Positions 49,140 to 60,887 of a stretch of DNA of 64,000 nucleotides are shown here, piece after piece. The translations under genes were made by a program, and so were the position numbers. Position 1 is the first letter of the stretch; each line of letters starts with the position of its first letter. The notes beneath the pieces were generated by a model. That model was given only the letters and a program-made list of their open reading frames with translations, was not told the DNA's origin and searched no databases. Origin of the DNA: Xanthomonas hortorum pv. pelargonii (lineage in GTDB: Bacteria; Pseudomonadota; Gammaproteobacteria; Xanthomonadales; Xanthomonadaceae); assembly GCF_024499015.1 (NCBI RefSeq), contig NZ_CP098604.1, forward strand, positions 1,488,001-1,552,000. The letters run 5' to 3'.

Positions 49140-49363
49140 TGTCTACCCCTCCTGGTCGCGCGCACCCGCGCTGCATTTTCAAACCACACAGGATATATGG
49201 TCCGGGCCGAGCTTAAGCATCGCCCACATCGCTGCGTCCGACTACCGCAGCGCAGCATCCATACGCCATCGCATGGTGCACCCTGCCCGGTTAGAATGGT
49301 GGCACTCCCGAGCCTGCCGCCGCGGCCGGGCCTTCCCGCAACAGCTGAAGGATCTCGTACACG
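49140..49363. promoter_or_regulatory. Divergent promoter region of rmlB and etfB
   Basis: 224 bases without a gene between two divergent operons. A TAGAAT box (about 49293-49298) lies about 70 bases before etfB and could be its -10. A GATATATGG sequence (about 49192) may serve rmlB. GAAGGAT precedes the etfB ATG. Assignments are by eye and tentative. Confidence 0.4.
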
Positions 49364-50110
49364 ATGAAAATCCTCGTCGCCTACAAGCGCGTGGTGGACT
49401 ACAACGTCCGCATTCAGGTTAAGCCGGATGGCTCCGGCGTGGTCACCGACGGCGTCAAGCTCTCGCCGAACCCGTTCGACGAAATCGCCCTGGAAGAGGC
49501 GTTGCGCCTGCGCGATGCCGGCATCGCCACCGAGGTGGTAGTCGCCACGCTGGCGCCGGCCGACGCGGCCGCGCATCTGCGCAACGGTCTGGCCATGGGC
49601 GCCAACCGGGCCATCCACGTGGTCACCGACGCTGCGATCCAGCCGCTGACCGCAGCGCGCACCCTGCTCAAGCTGGTCGAGAAAGAACAGCCAGACCTGG
49701 TCATCCTGGGCAAGCAGGCGATCGACGACGATGCCAACCAGACCGGTCAGATGCTCGCCACGCTGTGGGGCCGTCCGCAGGCGACCTTCGCCGGCAAGCT
49801 GGTCGTCGCCGATGGCAAGGCCACCGTGACCCGTGAGGTCGATGCCGGCCTGGAAACGCTGGAAGTGGATCTGCCGGCGGTGATCACCACCGACCTGCGC
49901 CTGAACGAGCCGCGCTTCATCAAGTTGCCGGACATCATGAAGGCCAAGAGCAAGCCGCTGGAAACGCTGGCCTTTGCCGACCTGGGCGTCGATGCGCACG
50001 ACAGCCTCAGCACCACCCACTACGCCGCGCCGTCCAAGCGCAGGCGTGGCGTGATGGTCAAGGACGCCGCCGAACTGGTGGCCGCACTCAAGCAGAAGGG
50101 GTTGTTGTAA
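49364..50110 (+). CDS. etfB: Electron transfer flavoprotein beta subunit, 248 aa
   Basis: AMP-binding half of the ETF heterodimer, which collects electrons from acyl-CoA and other flavin dehydrogenases. MKILVAYKRVVDYNVRIQVK opens the fold. Conserved blocks are NPFDEIALEEALRL, GKQAIDDDANQTGQMLA and VDLPAVITTDLRLNEPR. Its stop overlaps the etfA start (TAATG). In xanthomonads etfA marks the border of the variable LPS locus. Confidence 0.96.
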   Translation: MKILVAYKRVVDYNVRIQVKPDGSGVVTDGVKLSPNPFDEIALEEALRLRDAGIATEVVVATLAPADAAAHLRNGLAMGANRAIHVVTDAAIQPLTAARTLLKLVEKEQPDLVILGKQAIDDDANQTGQMLATLWGRPQATFAGKLVVADGKATVTREVDAGLETLEVDLPAVITTDLRLNEPRFIKLPDIMKAKSKPLETLAFADLGVDAHDSLSTTHYAAPSKRRRGVMVKDAAELVAALKQKGLL

Positions 50111-51054
50111 TGGCCAAGATCCTCGTCGTCGCAGAACATCTCAACGGCCAGCTCAATGCGGCCACCGCCAAGACCCTCAGCGCCGCGCTGGCGGTGTCGG
50201 CCGAGTCCATCGACATTGTTGTGCTGGCGGCCGATCCGGCTGCGGTTGCCGCCCAGGCCGCGCAGTTGGCAGGTGTCGCACGCGTACTGACGGTGACAAA
50301 CGCCGCCAACGAACACGCCGTCGCCCAGGTGCTTGGCCCGCAGATCGCACAGCTCGCGGGCCAGGGCTACAGCCATGTGTTCGGCCCCTCCACGACCTTC
50401 GGCAAGGATCTGATGCCGGTCGTGGCCGCGCTGCTGGGCGTGAACCAGATCTCCGACCTGATGTCGGTCGAAGATGCCTACACCTTCAAGCGCCCGATCT
50501 ACGCCGGCAACGCGATCATCACCGTGAAAGCGCCGGCTGACCAGATCGTGGTTGCAACCGTGCGCAGCGCTTCGTGGCCGGAAGCGGCAGCCGGCGGCAG
50601 TGCGACGGTCGAGGCAGTCACTGTCGATGCCGCGCTGCCGACCCACACCCGCTTCGTCGGCCTGGCCGCAGGCAGCTCCGATCGCCCTGACCTGCAGAGC
50701 GCCAAGCGCGTGGTCTCCGGCGGCCGCGGCGTCGGCTCGGCCGAGAATTTCCAGCACATCTACAGCCTGGCCGACAAACTCGGCGCGGCCGTGGGCGCCT
50801 CGCGCGCTGCAGTGGACGCCGGCTACGTGCCGAACGAACTGCAGGTCGGCCAGACCGGCAAGATCATCGCCCCCGAGCTGTACGTGGCGATCGGCATCAG
50901 CGGCGCGATCCAGCATCTGACCGGCATCAAGGACGCAGGGACGATCGTGGCGATCAACAAGGACCCGGAGTCGCCGATCTTCGAGATTGCAGATATCGGG
51001 CTGGTGGGGGATCTCTTTACGTTGTTGCCGGAGCTGGAACAGGCTTTGGGCTAA
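50110..51054 (+). CDS. etfA: Electron transfer flavoprotein alpha subunit, 314 aa
   Basis: FAD-binding partner of EtfB. The N-terminal domain is followed by the FAD domain with [50 protein letters not shown] and [17 protein letters not shown]. Electrons pass from here to ETF-QO (36745). It is translationally coupled to etfB. The next gene, 207 bases on, belongs to the O-antigen-type cluster. Confidence 0.96.
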   Translation: MAKILVVAEHLNGQLNAATAKTLSAALAVSAESIDIVVLAADPAAVAAQAAQLAGVARVLTVTNAANEHAVAQVLGPQIAQLAGQGYSHVFGPSTTFGKDLMPVVAALLGVNQISDLMSVEDAYTFKRPIYAGNAIITVKAPADQIVVATVRSASWPEAAAGGSATVEAVTVDAALPTHTRFVGLAAGSSDRPDLQSAKRVVSGGRGVGSAENFQHIYSLADKLGAAVGASRAAVDAGYVPNELQVGQTGKIIAPELYVAIGISGAIQHLTGIKDAGTIVAINKDPESPIFEIADIGLVGDLFTLLPELEQALG

Positions 51055-51261
51055 TGGCTACGCGCAGGGTTACGACGGCCGCCACAGTGGACGGTATACT
51101 GCGCCGTCAACGTGGCGGTGGCACTGCTTGCCGCTTTTTATGATGGGGGCACGCTACGGTCGGAGCGAATGCTGGCCCGGGACGATCGTATAGCGCTGGC
51201 GGCCTTGTAGTTGTCCGGTGCTGTGTAAGGACAAAGTCGATAAATGGGAAGTGGTAATTAA
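51055..51261. promoter_or_regulatory. Junction region between etfA and the O-antigen-type cluster
   Basis: 207 bases without a gene. A weak hairpin with several wobble pairs ending in TTTTT (about 51114-51138) may end etfBA. GGCGGTGGC (about 51113-51121) resembles the ops element (GGCGGTAGC) that loads RfaH onto long surface-polysaccharide operons. GGGAAGTGG (51247-51255) precedes the next start. All of this is tentative. Confidence 0.35.
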
Positions 51262-51960
51262 GTGATCATCGGTAATGGCCTGCTGGCCAGATCCTTCGCA
51301 GCAGATAGGCTCGCTGAGCTCAACGCCACGGTATTCGCCTCCGGGGTGTCCAATTCATCTGAGACCGATCCTGCGGCATTCGAAAGGGAAGCACGTCTGC
51401 TGGTCAAGGCCCTGGACGACGCGCAGGGCCGGTTCGTCTACTTCAGCACCTGCAGCGTGACAGACCCCGACCGTGCCGAAACCCATTACGTCCGTCACAA
51501 GCTGAAAATGGAACAGCTGATCGCAGAACGGGACGAGTCTCTGATTCTGCGCCTGCCTCAAGTCGTGGGACGCACCGACAACCCTCACACCCTGTCCAAC
51601 TATCTCGCCAGTGGTATCCGCAACGCAGAACCGTTGCGCATCTGGGTCAAGGCAGTACGCTGCCTGATCGACGTGGAAGATGTCGCCCGATTGACCCTTC
51701 ATCTGGTTGAGAATCGCCTCGAGAGCAATGCCGTGCTGGATCTGGCTCCGCCAGAAAACGTCACCCTGCTCGAGCTGGTCTCAATGCTGGAGGCCACGCT
51801 GGGCAAGAAGGCAACCATCGACTTTGTGAACCGAGGCGGCGGTGCCACGCCTGATTCGGCGCCGTTTGTTCGTTATGCAACTGCCACCGGCATTGATTCC
51901 TCCCCAGGATACATCGCCAGGCTGATCCGCAAATACTACGGAACGAGCGATGCAACCTGA
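51262..51960 (+). CDS. NAD(P)-dependent sugar epimerase/dehydratase-like SDR protein, 232 aa
   Basis: Short extended-SDR protein. The nucleotide loop is reduced to MIIGNGLLARSF. A catalytic-type pair appears as HYVRHK (Y-x3-K) after VYFSTCSVTD. LILRLPQVVGRTDNPHTL and DVEDVARLTL match sugar-nucleotide epimerases. At 232 residues it is shorter than the usual 300 or more, so its substrate is open. The GTG start follows GGGAAGTGG. It overlaps the GtrB-like gene by 11 bases, so it belongs to the same operon. Confidence 0.75.
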   Translation: MIIGNGLLARSFAADRLAELNATVFASGVSNSSETDPAAFEREARLLVKALDDAQGRFVYFSTCSVTDPDRAETHYVRHKLKMEQLIAERDESLILRLPQVVGRTDNPHTLSNYLASGIRNAEPLRIWVKAVRCLIDVEDVARLTLHLVENRLESNAVLDLAPPENVTLLELVSMLEATLGKKATIDFVNRGGGATPDSAPFVRYATATGIDSSPGYIARLIRKYYGTSDAT

Positions 51961-52900
51961 TATTTCCGTCGTCATCCCGGTCTATGGCAGCGCCACCATC
52001 CTGCCCACGCTTGCCGAGAAACTCGAGGAGTCGCTGACTGAGCTCACCGAGAAGTTCGAAGTTGTACTGGTGTACGACTGCAGCCCGGATAGTTCCTGGC
52101 AGGTCATAACAGCCCTGTGCGCCTCCCGGCCCTGGTTGAAGGGAGTCCGGCTGCGCAAGAACGCGGGGCAGCACAATGCGTTAATGGCTGGATTCGGTGT
52201 GGCACGCGGCCGTTACATCGTCACCATGGATGACGATCTGCAGCACTCGCCCTCCGACATCGGGCGCGTCGTGGCAGAGCTGCGCAATGGAGCGGATGTT
52301 TGCTACGTGCAGTTCAAAAGCCGGCGACACGCTCTCTGGAAGCGCCTCGGCAGCCAGTTCAACGACCGCATGGCTTCGTGGCTGCTTGCAAAACCTCGCG
52401 GGCTCTATCTTTCGCCATTTCGCGGCTTGATCAGCGAAGTACGTGACGAAATATTGCGCTACGGTGGCCCCTTCGTCTATGTCGATGGGCTTATCGTCCA
52501 GAGCACCAGCAATATCACCACCATAGAAGCGGAGCACCACGCCCGAAGCGACGGCAAGTCTGGATACAGCCTGCGCAAATCAATCTCGCTGTGGATGCAG
52601 ATGGCCACGAGCTTCTCGATCACGCCATTACGGGTCGCGTCGCTGACAGGAATCGTCTCTTCCGGCCTCGGCTTCCTGTGCGCCATCGTGCTGATCTTGC
52701 AAAAGCTGCTTTGGCCGCACACCGTCATCGGTTGGACCTCATTGATCGTCGCGGTATTGATCATGGGCGGCATCCAGCTACTCGCGCTGGGCGTGGTGGG
52801 CGAATATGTGGGGCGCGTGCTACTGAACGTCAGCAATCGCCCCCAATACATAAAGGGCCAACAGCTCAACGTAGGCCAAGAGCAAGAGAACGTGCAGTGA
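51950..52900 (+). CDS. GT2 glycosyltransferase, GtrB/DPM-like undecaprenyl-phosphate sugar transferase, 316 aa
   Basis: Transfers a sugar from its nucleotide to undecaprenyl phosphate on the cytoplasmic face. A GT-A fold is shown by ISVVIPVYGSATILPTL and the metal site VTMDDDLQHSPSDI. Two C-terminal helices (IVSSGLGFLCAIVLILQKLL and LIVAVLIMGGIQLLALGVVG) match GtrB. Directly followed by a GtrA-like flippase and a large membrane transferase, the usual three-gene set for side-chain glucosylation of O-antigens. Confidence 0.88.
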   Translation: MQPDISVVIPVYGSATILPTLAEKLEESLTELTEKFEVVLVYDCSPDSSWQVITALCASRPWLKGVRLRKNAGQHNALMAGFGVARGRYIVTMDDDLQHSPSDIGRVVAELRNGADVCYVQFKSRRHALWKRLGSQFNDRMASWLLAKPRGLYLSPFRGLISEVRDEILRYGGPFVYVDGLIVQSTSNITTIEAEHHARSDGKSGYSLRKSISLWMQMATSFSITPLRVASLTGIVSSGLGFLCAIVLILQKLLWPHTVIGWTSLIVAVLIMGGIQLLALGVVGEYVGRVLLNVSNRPQYIKGQQLNVGQEQENVQ

Positions 52901-53313
52901 TACCGCAGCGCCACCGCGCCCTGGCCGCACGCTTTTTGCGCTTTTGCATCGTTGGCGGCGCCAGTACCGTGGCCTTCAGTGCGCTCACCTGGTTGGCTGT
53001 ATCAAAGCTCGGCATGCAGCCGACCATGGCGACGGCGCTCTGCTACCTGGTGTTGGTGCCAATCAATTTCGTCGCGCACCGCAGCTTCACGTTCGTCTCC
53101 TCTGGCCATCTGAGCTCGGAAGGCTTGCGCTTCATTTTGCTGCACAGCTTCAACCTTGCCTTGTCCATCATCGGGATGGGCGTGGCTGTGAACAGTCTGC
53201 ACTTGCATTACGCGTGGGGCATTGCGTTCTCGGCCGTCGTCGTGCCTGTCGTGGTATTTCTCGTGATGAATTTCTGGGTCTTCAACCGGGACCGACGTCG
53301 CGATCACGTCTAA
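52897..53313 (+). CDS. GtrA-family membrane protein (flippase-like), 138 aa
   Basis: Small four-helix membrane protein thought to flip sugar-linked undecaprenyl phosphate. RFLRFCIVGGASTVAFSALT, ALCYLVLVPINFVAHRSFTF and VVVPVVVFLVMNFWVFNR are typical. The GTG start at 52897 overlaps the preceding stop as GTGA, indicating coupling; the in-frame sequence upstream lies inside the GT2 gene. Confidence 0.9.
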   Translation: MIPQRHRALAARFLRFCIVGGASTVAFSALTWLAVSKLGMQPTMATALCYLVLVPINFVAHRSFTFVSSGHLSSEGLRFILLHSFNLALSIIGMGVAVNSLHLHYAWGIAFSAVVVPVVVFLVMNFWVFNRDRRRDHV

Positions 53314-53353
53314 ATCCAACCTACGCCGCAACTGCAACCAAACAAGCCATCGA

Positions 53354-55541
53354 ATGTCCAACCTCCTTAACCGCAACGACGTTTCCCAACGCACCATGCT
53401 GTTCATCGCTTGCTCCATAGCGATCGTCATGCTGCTTTGGCTTCCCTTCGGCTTCAACATGATGGGGCATATCGAGGAATGGGATCTTCTGAGCCTGTTC
53501 ACTCGCCACGGCGTGTTCTACGTTGTTGGCGAGGGCGGGCCGCTTCCCACTCACCGCATGCGGCCTCTCATGCTGTTGCCGAATGCGATCGCATACCAAC
53601 TATCGCCCAATTCCTTTTTCGCCATGCATCTACTGCAGATGCTGGCCTTGGTGTTAAAGGGCGTTTGCGGCGGAATCATGGGGTGGTGGCTACTGCGCTC
53701 GCGGCTCTATGCCGTGTTATTGGCGCTGCTGGTGGTCATCTATCCCGCCGATACGATGCAGCTGTCGTTCCGCTCCTTCCATATCAACTGGTCTGTCGGG
53801 TTGGCCTTGGCCGGCGTGATCGGGATCGTGCATGCATATGAAAGTGAACGGATGGCCAGCAGGACCAAAGCGATCCTGTTGTCGCTGCTGTCCACCGCCA
53901 TGCTCGTCGTCGCCACGCTGATCTACGAGTTGGCGTTGGCATACGCAATCTTGCCCCTGCTGTTGCTGTGGTGTCGGTTGGTTGGGGTTGGTGGAAACGA
54001 TCCGGGTGCTGTTACGCCGCTGGCACGTTTCGCTGGTCTGGTGCATCGGCGTCCTGGCTTGTGCGGCTTACATCTACTACGTTGCCAAACACGGCTCGAC
54101 CTACCAGGGTGACGTGTTGAAGGGTCAGGCGGGTGGTATTGCCCTGCTCAAGGACCGCGCGCACGTGATGTTCTACACGGGCATCGGGCGCAGCGTGGTG
54201 GGCGGCTGGATCGACGCGGCGCGGATTCTCTTCGTCGAGTACCGCAGCTTCTGGTATCTCTCAGCCATTGCATTGATGACAGTGGCTCTGCTCCGCTACG
54301 TGCGCGAGCCTGCGTCAACGCCAACGTCGGGAAAGCACATCGGCGTACTCTGGTCGCTGCGGGTGCTCTTCACTGGCGTGGTGTTTGCTGCCGTCGGTTA
54401 TCTTCCCTTTCTTGCGTCTCCAGCGCATACCAGCATCAGTCAACGCACCTTCCTTTTCGCTACGCCAGGCGGGGCACTGGCAACTGTGGCTCTGGTCATG
54501 CTCTTCTCTGGAGGGCGTCGAACCTTGGCGGTGCTGTTGGGAACCGTGCTGATCGTATTGGGCATGGCGGCGCAGATGTTCCAGTTCCATCACTACGAAC
54601 AGATCTCCGATACAGAGCGCGAGGTCCTCAAGAACGTGGCGGTAAGCCTGCCGGACATTGCCAACGAGCGCGATCTCCTCATTCTCGATGGCTCCCACCG
54701 GATCAATAGCGTTTGGATGCTCCGGGAAAACATGATGAACGCGCTGACGTACTTGTACGGGAAGCCGATCAACCGGGTGCAGATCTGCAATCAGCCTGAG
54801 AACGACTGGCAACGCACGGATGAAAGAGGTCGCACCGGCCAATGTGCCGAGTACCCCGACCACTGGGAGTTCAGCTCAGGCGCAACCGTTGATGGGCCCG
54901 GCTATACGTCGCCGCCGCAAAGCGTTCTTTATCGCGCAGACAAGAGCACGACGCAGGTCGTACGCATTCCCGAAAACGGCATCGTGCCGCTGGTCGGTGC
55001 ACGTAAAGACGAGCTTTCCTTGCGCAACGACACCGTTTCGCGACGTTATCGCGCCATGCTCGCTCCGTCCCCCTGGCTTCTGGCTTTCGATCAGTTCCGC
55101 CACAGGGACCAAGAGACCAGCTTCAGGTGGGATTTCGGCCGCTGGTGGAACTTGGATGTGCCTGCACCCGGTCGAGGGTGGCAGGATGCCCAGTGGCAAC
55201 CCGAAGGTTCCGCAGAACGGGCTTCGTTCTCGTGGAACGTGGTGGAGAATCCGTGGCTTCAATTCCGCCTCAAACCTGCTGGCGGGACATATCGGGTTCG
55301 CGGAAAGGTCAGGGCCATTGCGCCCGGGATACACCCCGAGCAGCTCGCCGTTTCAGTGAACGACCATGTGATCCCACTACGTTGGATCAATGCCAATGAA
55401 TTTTATGGGGAATTGCCCTCGTCCTTCCTGAAGAATGGCGACAATCGGGCTACCTTCCTGCTCGCCGTCGATAATCACTCCTACGGAATCGGTATGGCTT
55501 TCGATTGGATCAAGGTCGCGCCAATAGAGTCGGCCAACTAA
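53354..55541 (+). pseudogene. GtrC-like membrane glycosyltransferase split by a frameshift near 53980
   Basis: One gene of about 729 codons in two frames. The first frame (53354-54112) gives about 210 residues with several membrane segments (FIACSIAIVMLLWLPFGFNM, LLALLVVIYPADTMQLSF), then runs into non-family sequence. The second frame, open from 53982 to 55541, picks up at LVETIRVLLRRWHVSLVWCI with more helices. It ends in a soluble beta-rich part (about 55090-55530, FSWNVVENPWLQFRLKP). The switch lies in a G/T-rich run (about 53965-53990) and fits one extra base. Position after gtrB and gtrA suggests the serotype-specific periplasmic transferase. A TTG at 53982 could allow separate translation of the second half. 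Confidence 0.78.
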
Positions 55542-55587
55542 AAGACATGCGCACTCCTTCCCACATCATTAGCCGCCAGGATTCAAA

Positions 55588-56145
55588 ATGATTACCGCAA
55601 ACCACGGTATTAGGGTTGCCGTGCTGGCTGCCGTCTTATGCGTGTTACTTCCTGGCTGTACGGCGAGGGAGACCGAGTCTTCCCTGGATGCCGCTTCGAT
55701 GAAACCCGCCATGCTTTCGGCAGGTAAGACAGTAGGTCCTGCTGATTTGCGGCCCTTTTTGACAAATGGCTGGTCCAGCGATGAACCATTCGGAGTATGG
55801 TCCATCGGCGAAGATTCGGGGCTTTTGGTGCGAATCGAGAAATCGGCGGCAGCGGGCACCCAGCTTGTCTTGCAGGTTGGCGGCCTATGGGCTCCGCAAC
55901 GCCAATCCATGGAGGTCAGCATTCGCGTCAATGGCGGAAACTGGCAGCATCAAACGCTGACAGCATCCGCGCCAGAGCCGCAGCAGATCAGCGTTGCCTT
56001 GCCAACGTTGGCGGCTGGCGATGAGGTCAGGGTCGAACTGCACTACGATCGCCCCGCCTCCCCAGTTGAACTTGGACTGTCTTCGGACACGCGTACTCTG
56101 GGCATCTCACTCAGGTCTTTGCAGCTGGCAGCCCGCACGCCCTAG
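55588..56145 (+). CDS. Lipoprotein with beta-sandwich module, 185 aa
   Basis: The signal peptide MITANHGIRVAVLAAVLCVL ends in the lipobox LPGC, so the protein is lipid-anchored. The mature part has NGWSSDEPFGVWSIGE followed by LVLQVGGLW, MEVSIRVNGGNWQ and VRVELHYDRPASPVELGLSS. This pattern resembles beta-sandwich domains found at the ends of polysaccharide membrane transferases (DUF7024-like, by memory). It also resembles the C-terminal part of the preceding GtrC-like protein. The function is unknown; a role in periplasmic O-antigen decoration is inferred. Confidence 0.75.
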   Translation: MITANHGIRVAVLAAVLCVLLPGCTARETESSLDAASMKPAMLSAGKTVGPADLRPFLTNGWSSDEPFGVWSIGEDSGLLVRIEKSAAAGTQLVLQVGGLWAPQRQSMEVSIRVNGGNWQHQTLTASAPEPQQISVALPTLAAGDEVRVELHYDRPASPVELGLSSDTRTLGISLRSLQLAARTP

Positions 56146-56435
56146 TAGCCGCTGGCCATGGTTGGGCAAGCCACCAAGGACACTTGCACCTGACTCACTA
56201 GATGTAGTTGTTGGGCGCCTCTGAACGTGGCTGACAGCGCGCGCGGTGGAGTCAAATTTCCAGGTCAACCAGTTGGTCGTATGCCTGCCGACCAATCAAC
56301 AAGCCTGCGTCACGTCAGACTCAACGTGACGCAGACCGTCTGGCCGCATCAATCATCGTACTTCAAGCTTCTCTGCGTCTGCGCCGTACATACGCGCAGA
56401 TAGATCACCAAGCCCAGCAAGCTGCCGAGCTTCGC
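56146..56435. other. Convergent intergenic region, no gene seen
   Basis: 290 bases between the lipoprotein gene and the convergent rmd gene. Apart from the hairpin at 56305-56334, nothing was recognised. Confidence 0.5.
56305..56334. terminator. Bidirectional hairpin between convergent genes
   Basis: CTGCGTCACGT (56305-56315) pairs perfectly with ACGTGACGCAG (56324-56334) around an 8-base loop. There is no T-tract on either side. Confidence 0.5.
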
Positions 56436-58407
<1,972 letters not shown>

Positions 58408-58470
58408 TTATTTACGAAATAGTTCCAGTTCCAAGCCTGGCGCAGCAGGCTCGCGTCGATGGCGTTACCG

Positions 58471-59079
58471 TCACTGCATAGTGAGCGGCTTTCCATCTTT
58501 GCCGCAAAGGGTAGGCTTGCCCTGATCTTCGCAGCTATTAAACGGGCCGTAGTCCAACGGCTGGATCTTGTAGTCGCTGTACCATGCGACCGCCTCCTGT
58601 ACGAGACCGAAGCGCAGCGTGTTGCCTGCCACGGCCTGGGCCGGAACCTCGGCGACGACGTCAGCAGATCCGCCAGCAGTGATACCTTGCGGCGGCAGCG
58701 TAGCGCGCACGAACTCCTGTTTTACCATCGCGCCGGCACCATCAACCAGCGAGATCGCGAGGTTGACCGGCATCTTGCCTTTCGAGTTGACCGCGACCTT
58801 TCCGGTGTTGGTGACATTGACCACAACTTTCAGGATCTCACCGTTTCTAACCAGCACAGGCTCGGCCGAAACGGCATATTGGGCGCCTACTTGATCCTGC
58901 GGGATCGGGGCCGAGATGCCTTCAACTTCCGGAGCCGCCGCCGCCGCAGCAGGCTGCTGTGCGTCAGCTACCGGCTGGGCGGTGTCGTTCGGGGATTTGG
59001 AGCAGCCAGTAACAGCGATCGCCGCAGCCAGCGCGATAGCTGCGCCAACGACACGACGGGATTTGTTCATTTTTTTCAT
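58471..59079 (-). CDS. Lipoprotein with Ig-like module, 202 aa
   Basis: The signal peptide ends in the lipobox VTGC (ALAAAIAVTGCSKSPND). After an Ala/Pro-rich linker, a beta-rich module runs from about residue 60 to 175, with VVVNVTNTGKVAVNSKGKMP, LAISLVDGAG and LRFGLVQEAVAWYSDY. The same pattern (LQLTNEG.. then LEIDLVQESVCWF) ends the GT4 enzyme encoded immediately upstream. A Cys pair lies near the C-terminus. Start options are 59079 (MKKMNKS) or 59070 (MNKS), with no strong ribosome site. The function is unknown. Confidence 0.75.
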   Translation of the reverse strand: MKKMNKSRRVVGAAIALAAAIAVTGCSKSPNDTAQPVADAQQPAAAAAAPEVEGISAPIPQDQVGAQYAVSAEPVLVRNGEILKVVVNVTNTGKVAVNSKGKMPVNLAISLVDGAGAMVKQEFVRATLPPQGITAGGSADVVAEVPAQAVAGNTLRFGLVQEAVAWYSDYKIQPLDYGPFNSCEDQGKPTLCGKDGKPLTMQ

Positions 59080-59111
59080 GATTGGGGACTTTTTGTGGAT
59101 AGATAAGATTT

Positions 59112-60887
59112 TCATGGCGAGGCCGCCTCTACTTGCACGCTGGCCCGCGCAGGCGTGAAGCCCTTGTACTTGAACCAGCAGACAGATTCTTGAACGAGAT
59201 CAATTTCCAGCTGATACTCCCCAGGAACGTCAGGCGCACGGATAATGATCTCATGGATACCGGATGACGACGGGCGTACTACATCCTCCAGAAAATGACG
59301 GGCCTGCTCGACCTGCTCCAGCGAAGGGTCGGACGAATGCCAGAAGTAGCCCAGATATATTCCAAAGGGCTTGATAGTGTGGTCGGACGGGCTGAGCCAG
59401 GGGAAGTCCCCCTCATTGGTAAGCTGAACGCGCAAGGGAATCACGTTCGAGGCCTCCACGACGCTGATATCAGCGTCAACAACAGCTGCGGAACCCTGGA
59501 ATGCCGTGTCAGGCAGGGGCTCTGTATAAGGATACGGCCCGACCGTCTCGCCGGTGATCCGCGCATGCGAGTCCAGCTTCTGGTCGTCAAGAACTGCCAA
59601 CGCCGCATCCACCCAGCGATCCCCCTTCAGGCCGGCGCGAACGTCGATGCGCTGCAGCTCACTGCCGAGCGGGGAGTTGGCGTCCACCCTCATGCTCGCT
59701 ATCGCGTCTGCCACCCTGTCGCGGAAATCGGAGAAGACGCGATGGGTGCGCAACAGCCGCGCATACTGCTCCGCCGCAGCAATGGGGGCCAACGAAGGTC
59801 GTCCTGCAGAATCGGCACATTCCTCTGCCCAGCGGGCATACGACTCGGGATACTGCGCTAGATGCAGTAGCAGTTCCGCCAGCGCGATCACACAGTCATT
59901 GTCGGGAACGATCTTTTTTACACATCCGGGAAGCTCGGCATACCAGCCATGGTCGGACACGATTGTCGGAAGTCCGGCCTGCATGGCCTTGGAGACCACA
60001 GCAGACGCTTCGCCCATGGTGGGCTGCCGCAAGGCGATCATCAGGTCGGCCCGTTCGAAGACCTTCCAGAAATTTTCGTCGTCGACACGGCCATGGTTGA
60101 TCAATCGAACGTTACGTAGCCCTGTCAACGCCTCAAGCTGGCTCGCCACCGCAGGCTCGACATCTCCTGCGATCTCCAGCGTGAGCGGCTCGTCCAGCAC
60201 CTCGTCGATCATGGCCAGTGCCTGCACAACCCAATCAAAGCGGCGGTTTACCTGACCTCCGCCAAGAAGCGCGATGGTATTCAGCCGGCCGCGGACGCGG
60301 TGGGGTGCCACTATCGGATAGAGCTGCGGCACCACCGTGATGGGGAGCCAAGGAAAATCCTTTGCGATCCGGTCCGCAGAGTACCGGGAATGCACGACCA
60401 TTTCGGTCGCATACTGGGTTGCCACCTGATGCAGCGGATAATCAACCACCTGGGCGCGGCTCCATATCGGCGTGCCGATACGAAGAGCCACCGTTGCGGC
60501 TCTGACCTGCGATGTTGAATGCCACTTTTCCAGCAAGCCACCGTAACTGGCGCTGTCCAGTCGCCCCGCATCGCTCAATACGCCAGCCGCCATATGGTGA
60601 AGCACCAAGTCATGCAAATGCACGATTCCGGGCACGGCTGCCATGAGGGGAAGCATCCAGCCATGGAACGTCGGGTGGTTTCCCATCTGATACACGACGG
60701 CGTCTGCCGCGCGCAGACTGGCAACGATCTGCGACGCGCCTTTCTGCTCGACATCCGCAACAGTGACCGTCTCAACCGACAGGCCACAATCACGCAACAT
60801 GTCGACCAGGCCAGCCGCGTACTCGGCAATGCCGGACCGATCAGTAGGCTGGGGCCCGACCATTGCGACTCGGAACGGAGCACTCAA
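59112..60887 (-). CDS. GT4 glycosyltransferase with C-terminal beta module, 591 aa
   Basis: Cytoplasmic GT-B glycosyltransferase. The acceptor side begins FRVAMVGPQPTDRSGIAEYA. The donor side has TIALLGGGQVNRRFDWVVQA and the retaining E-x7-E-like motif TMGEASAVVSKAMQAGLPTI at about residue 290-310. After about residue 400 comes a linker and then a beta-rich domain (about 470-591) with NEGDFPWLSPSD, GIYLGYFWHSSD and YQLEIDLVQESVCWF. The TTG start at 60887 overlaps the preceding stop as TTGA. It probably acts on rhamnan O-antigen; the sugar is not determined. Confidence 0.88.
   Translation of the reverse strand: MSAPFRVAMVGPQPTDRSGIAEYAAGLVDMLRDCGLSVETVTVADVEQKGASQIVASLRAADAVVYQMGNHPTFHGWMLPLMAAVPGIVHLHDLVLHHMAAGVLSDAGRLDSASYGGLLEKWHSTSQVRAATVALRIGTPIWSRAQVVDYPLHQVATQYATEMVVHSRYSADRIAKDFPWLPITVVPQLYPIVAPHRVRGRLNTIALLGGGQVNRRFDWVVQALAMIDEVLDEPLTLEIAGDVEPAVASQLEALTGLRNVRLINHGRVDDENFWKVFERADLMIALRQPTMGEASAVVSKAMQAGLPTIVSDHGWYAELPGCVKKIVPDNDCVIALAELLLHLAQYPESYARWAEECADSAGRPSLAPIAAAEQYARLLRTHRVFSDFRDRVADAIASMRVDANSPLGSELQRIDVRAGLKGDRWVDAALAVLDDQKLDSHARITGETVGPYPYTEPLPDTAFQGSAAVVDADISVVEASNVIPLRVQLTNEGDFPWLSPSDHTIKPFGIYLGYFWHSSDPSLEQVEQARHFLEDVVRPSSSGIHEIIIRAPDVPGEYQLEIDLVQESVCWFKYKGFTPARASVQVEAASP

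Noticed and set aside
58471..59115. Upstream start at 59115 for the lipoprotein
   Set aside because: The extra residues MKILSIHKKSPI spoil a compact lipoprotein signal; 59079 or 59070 fits better.
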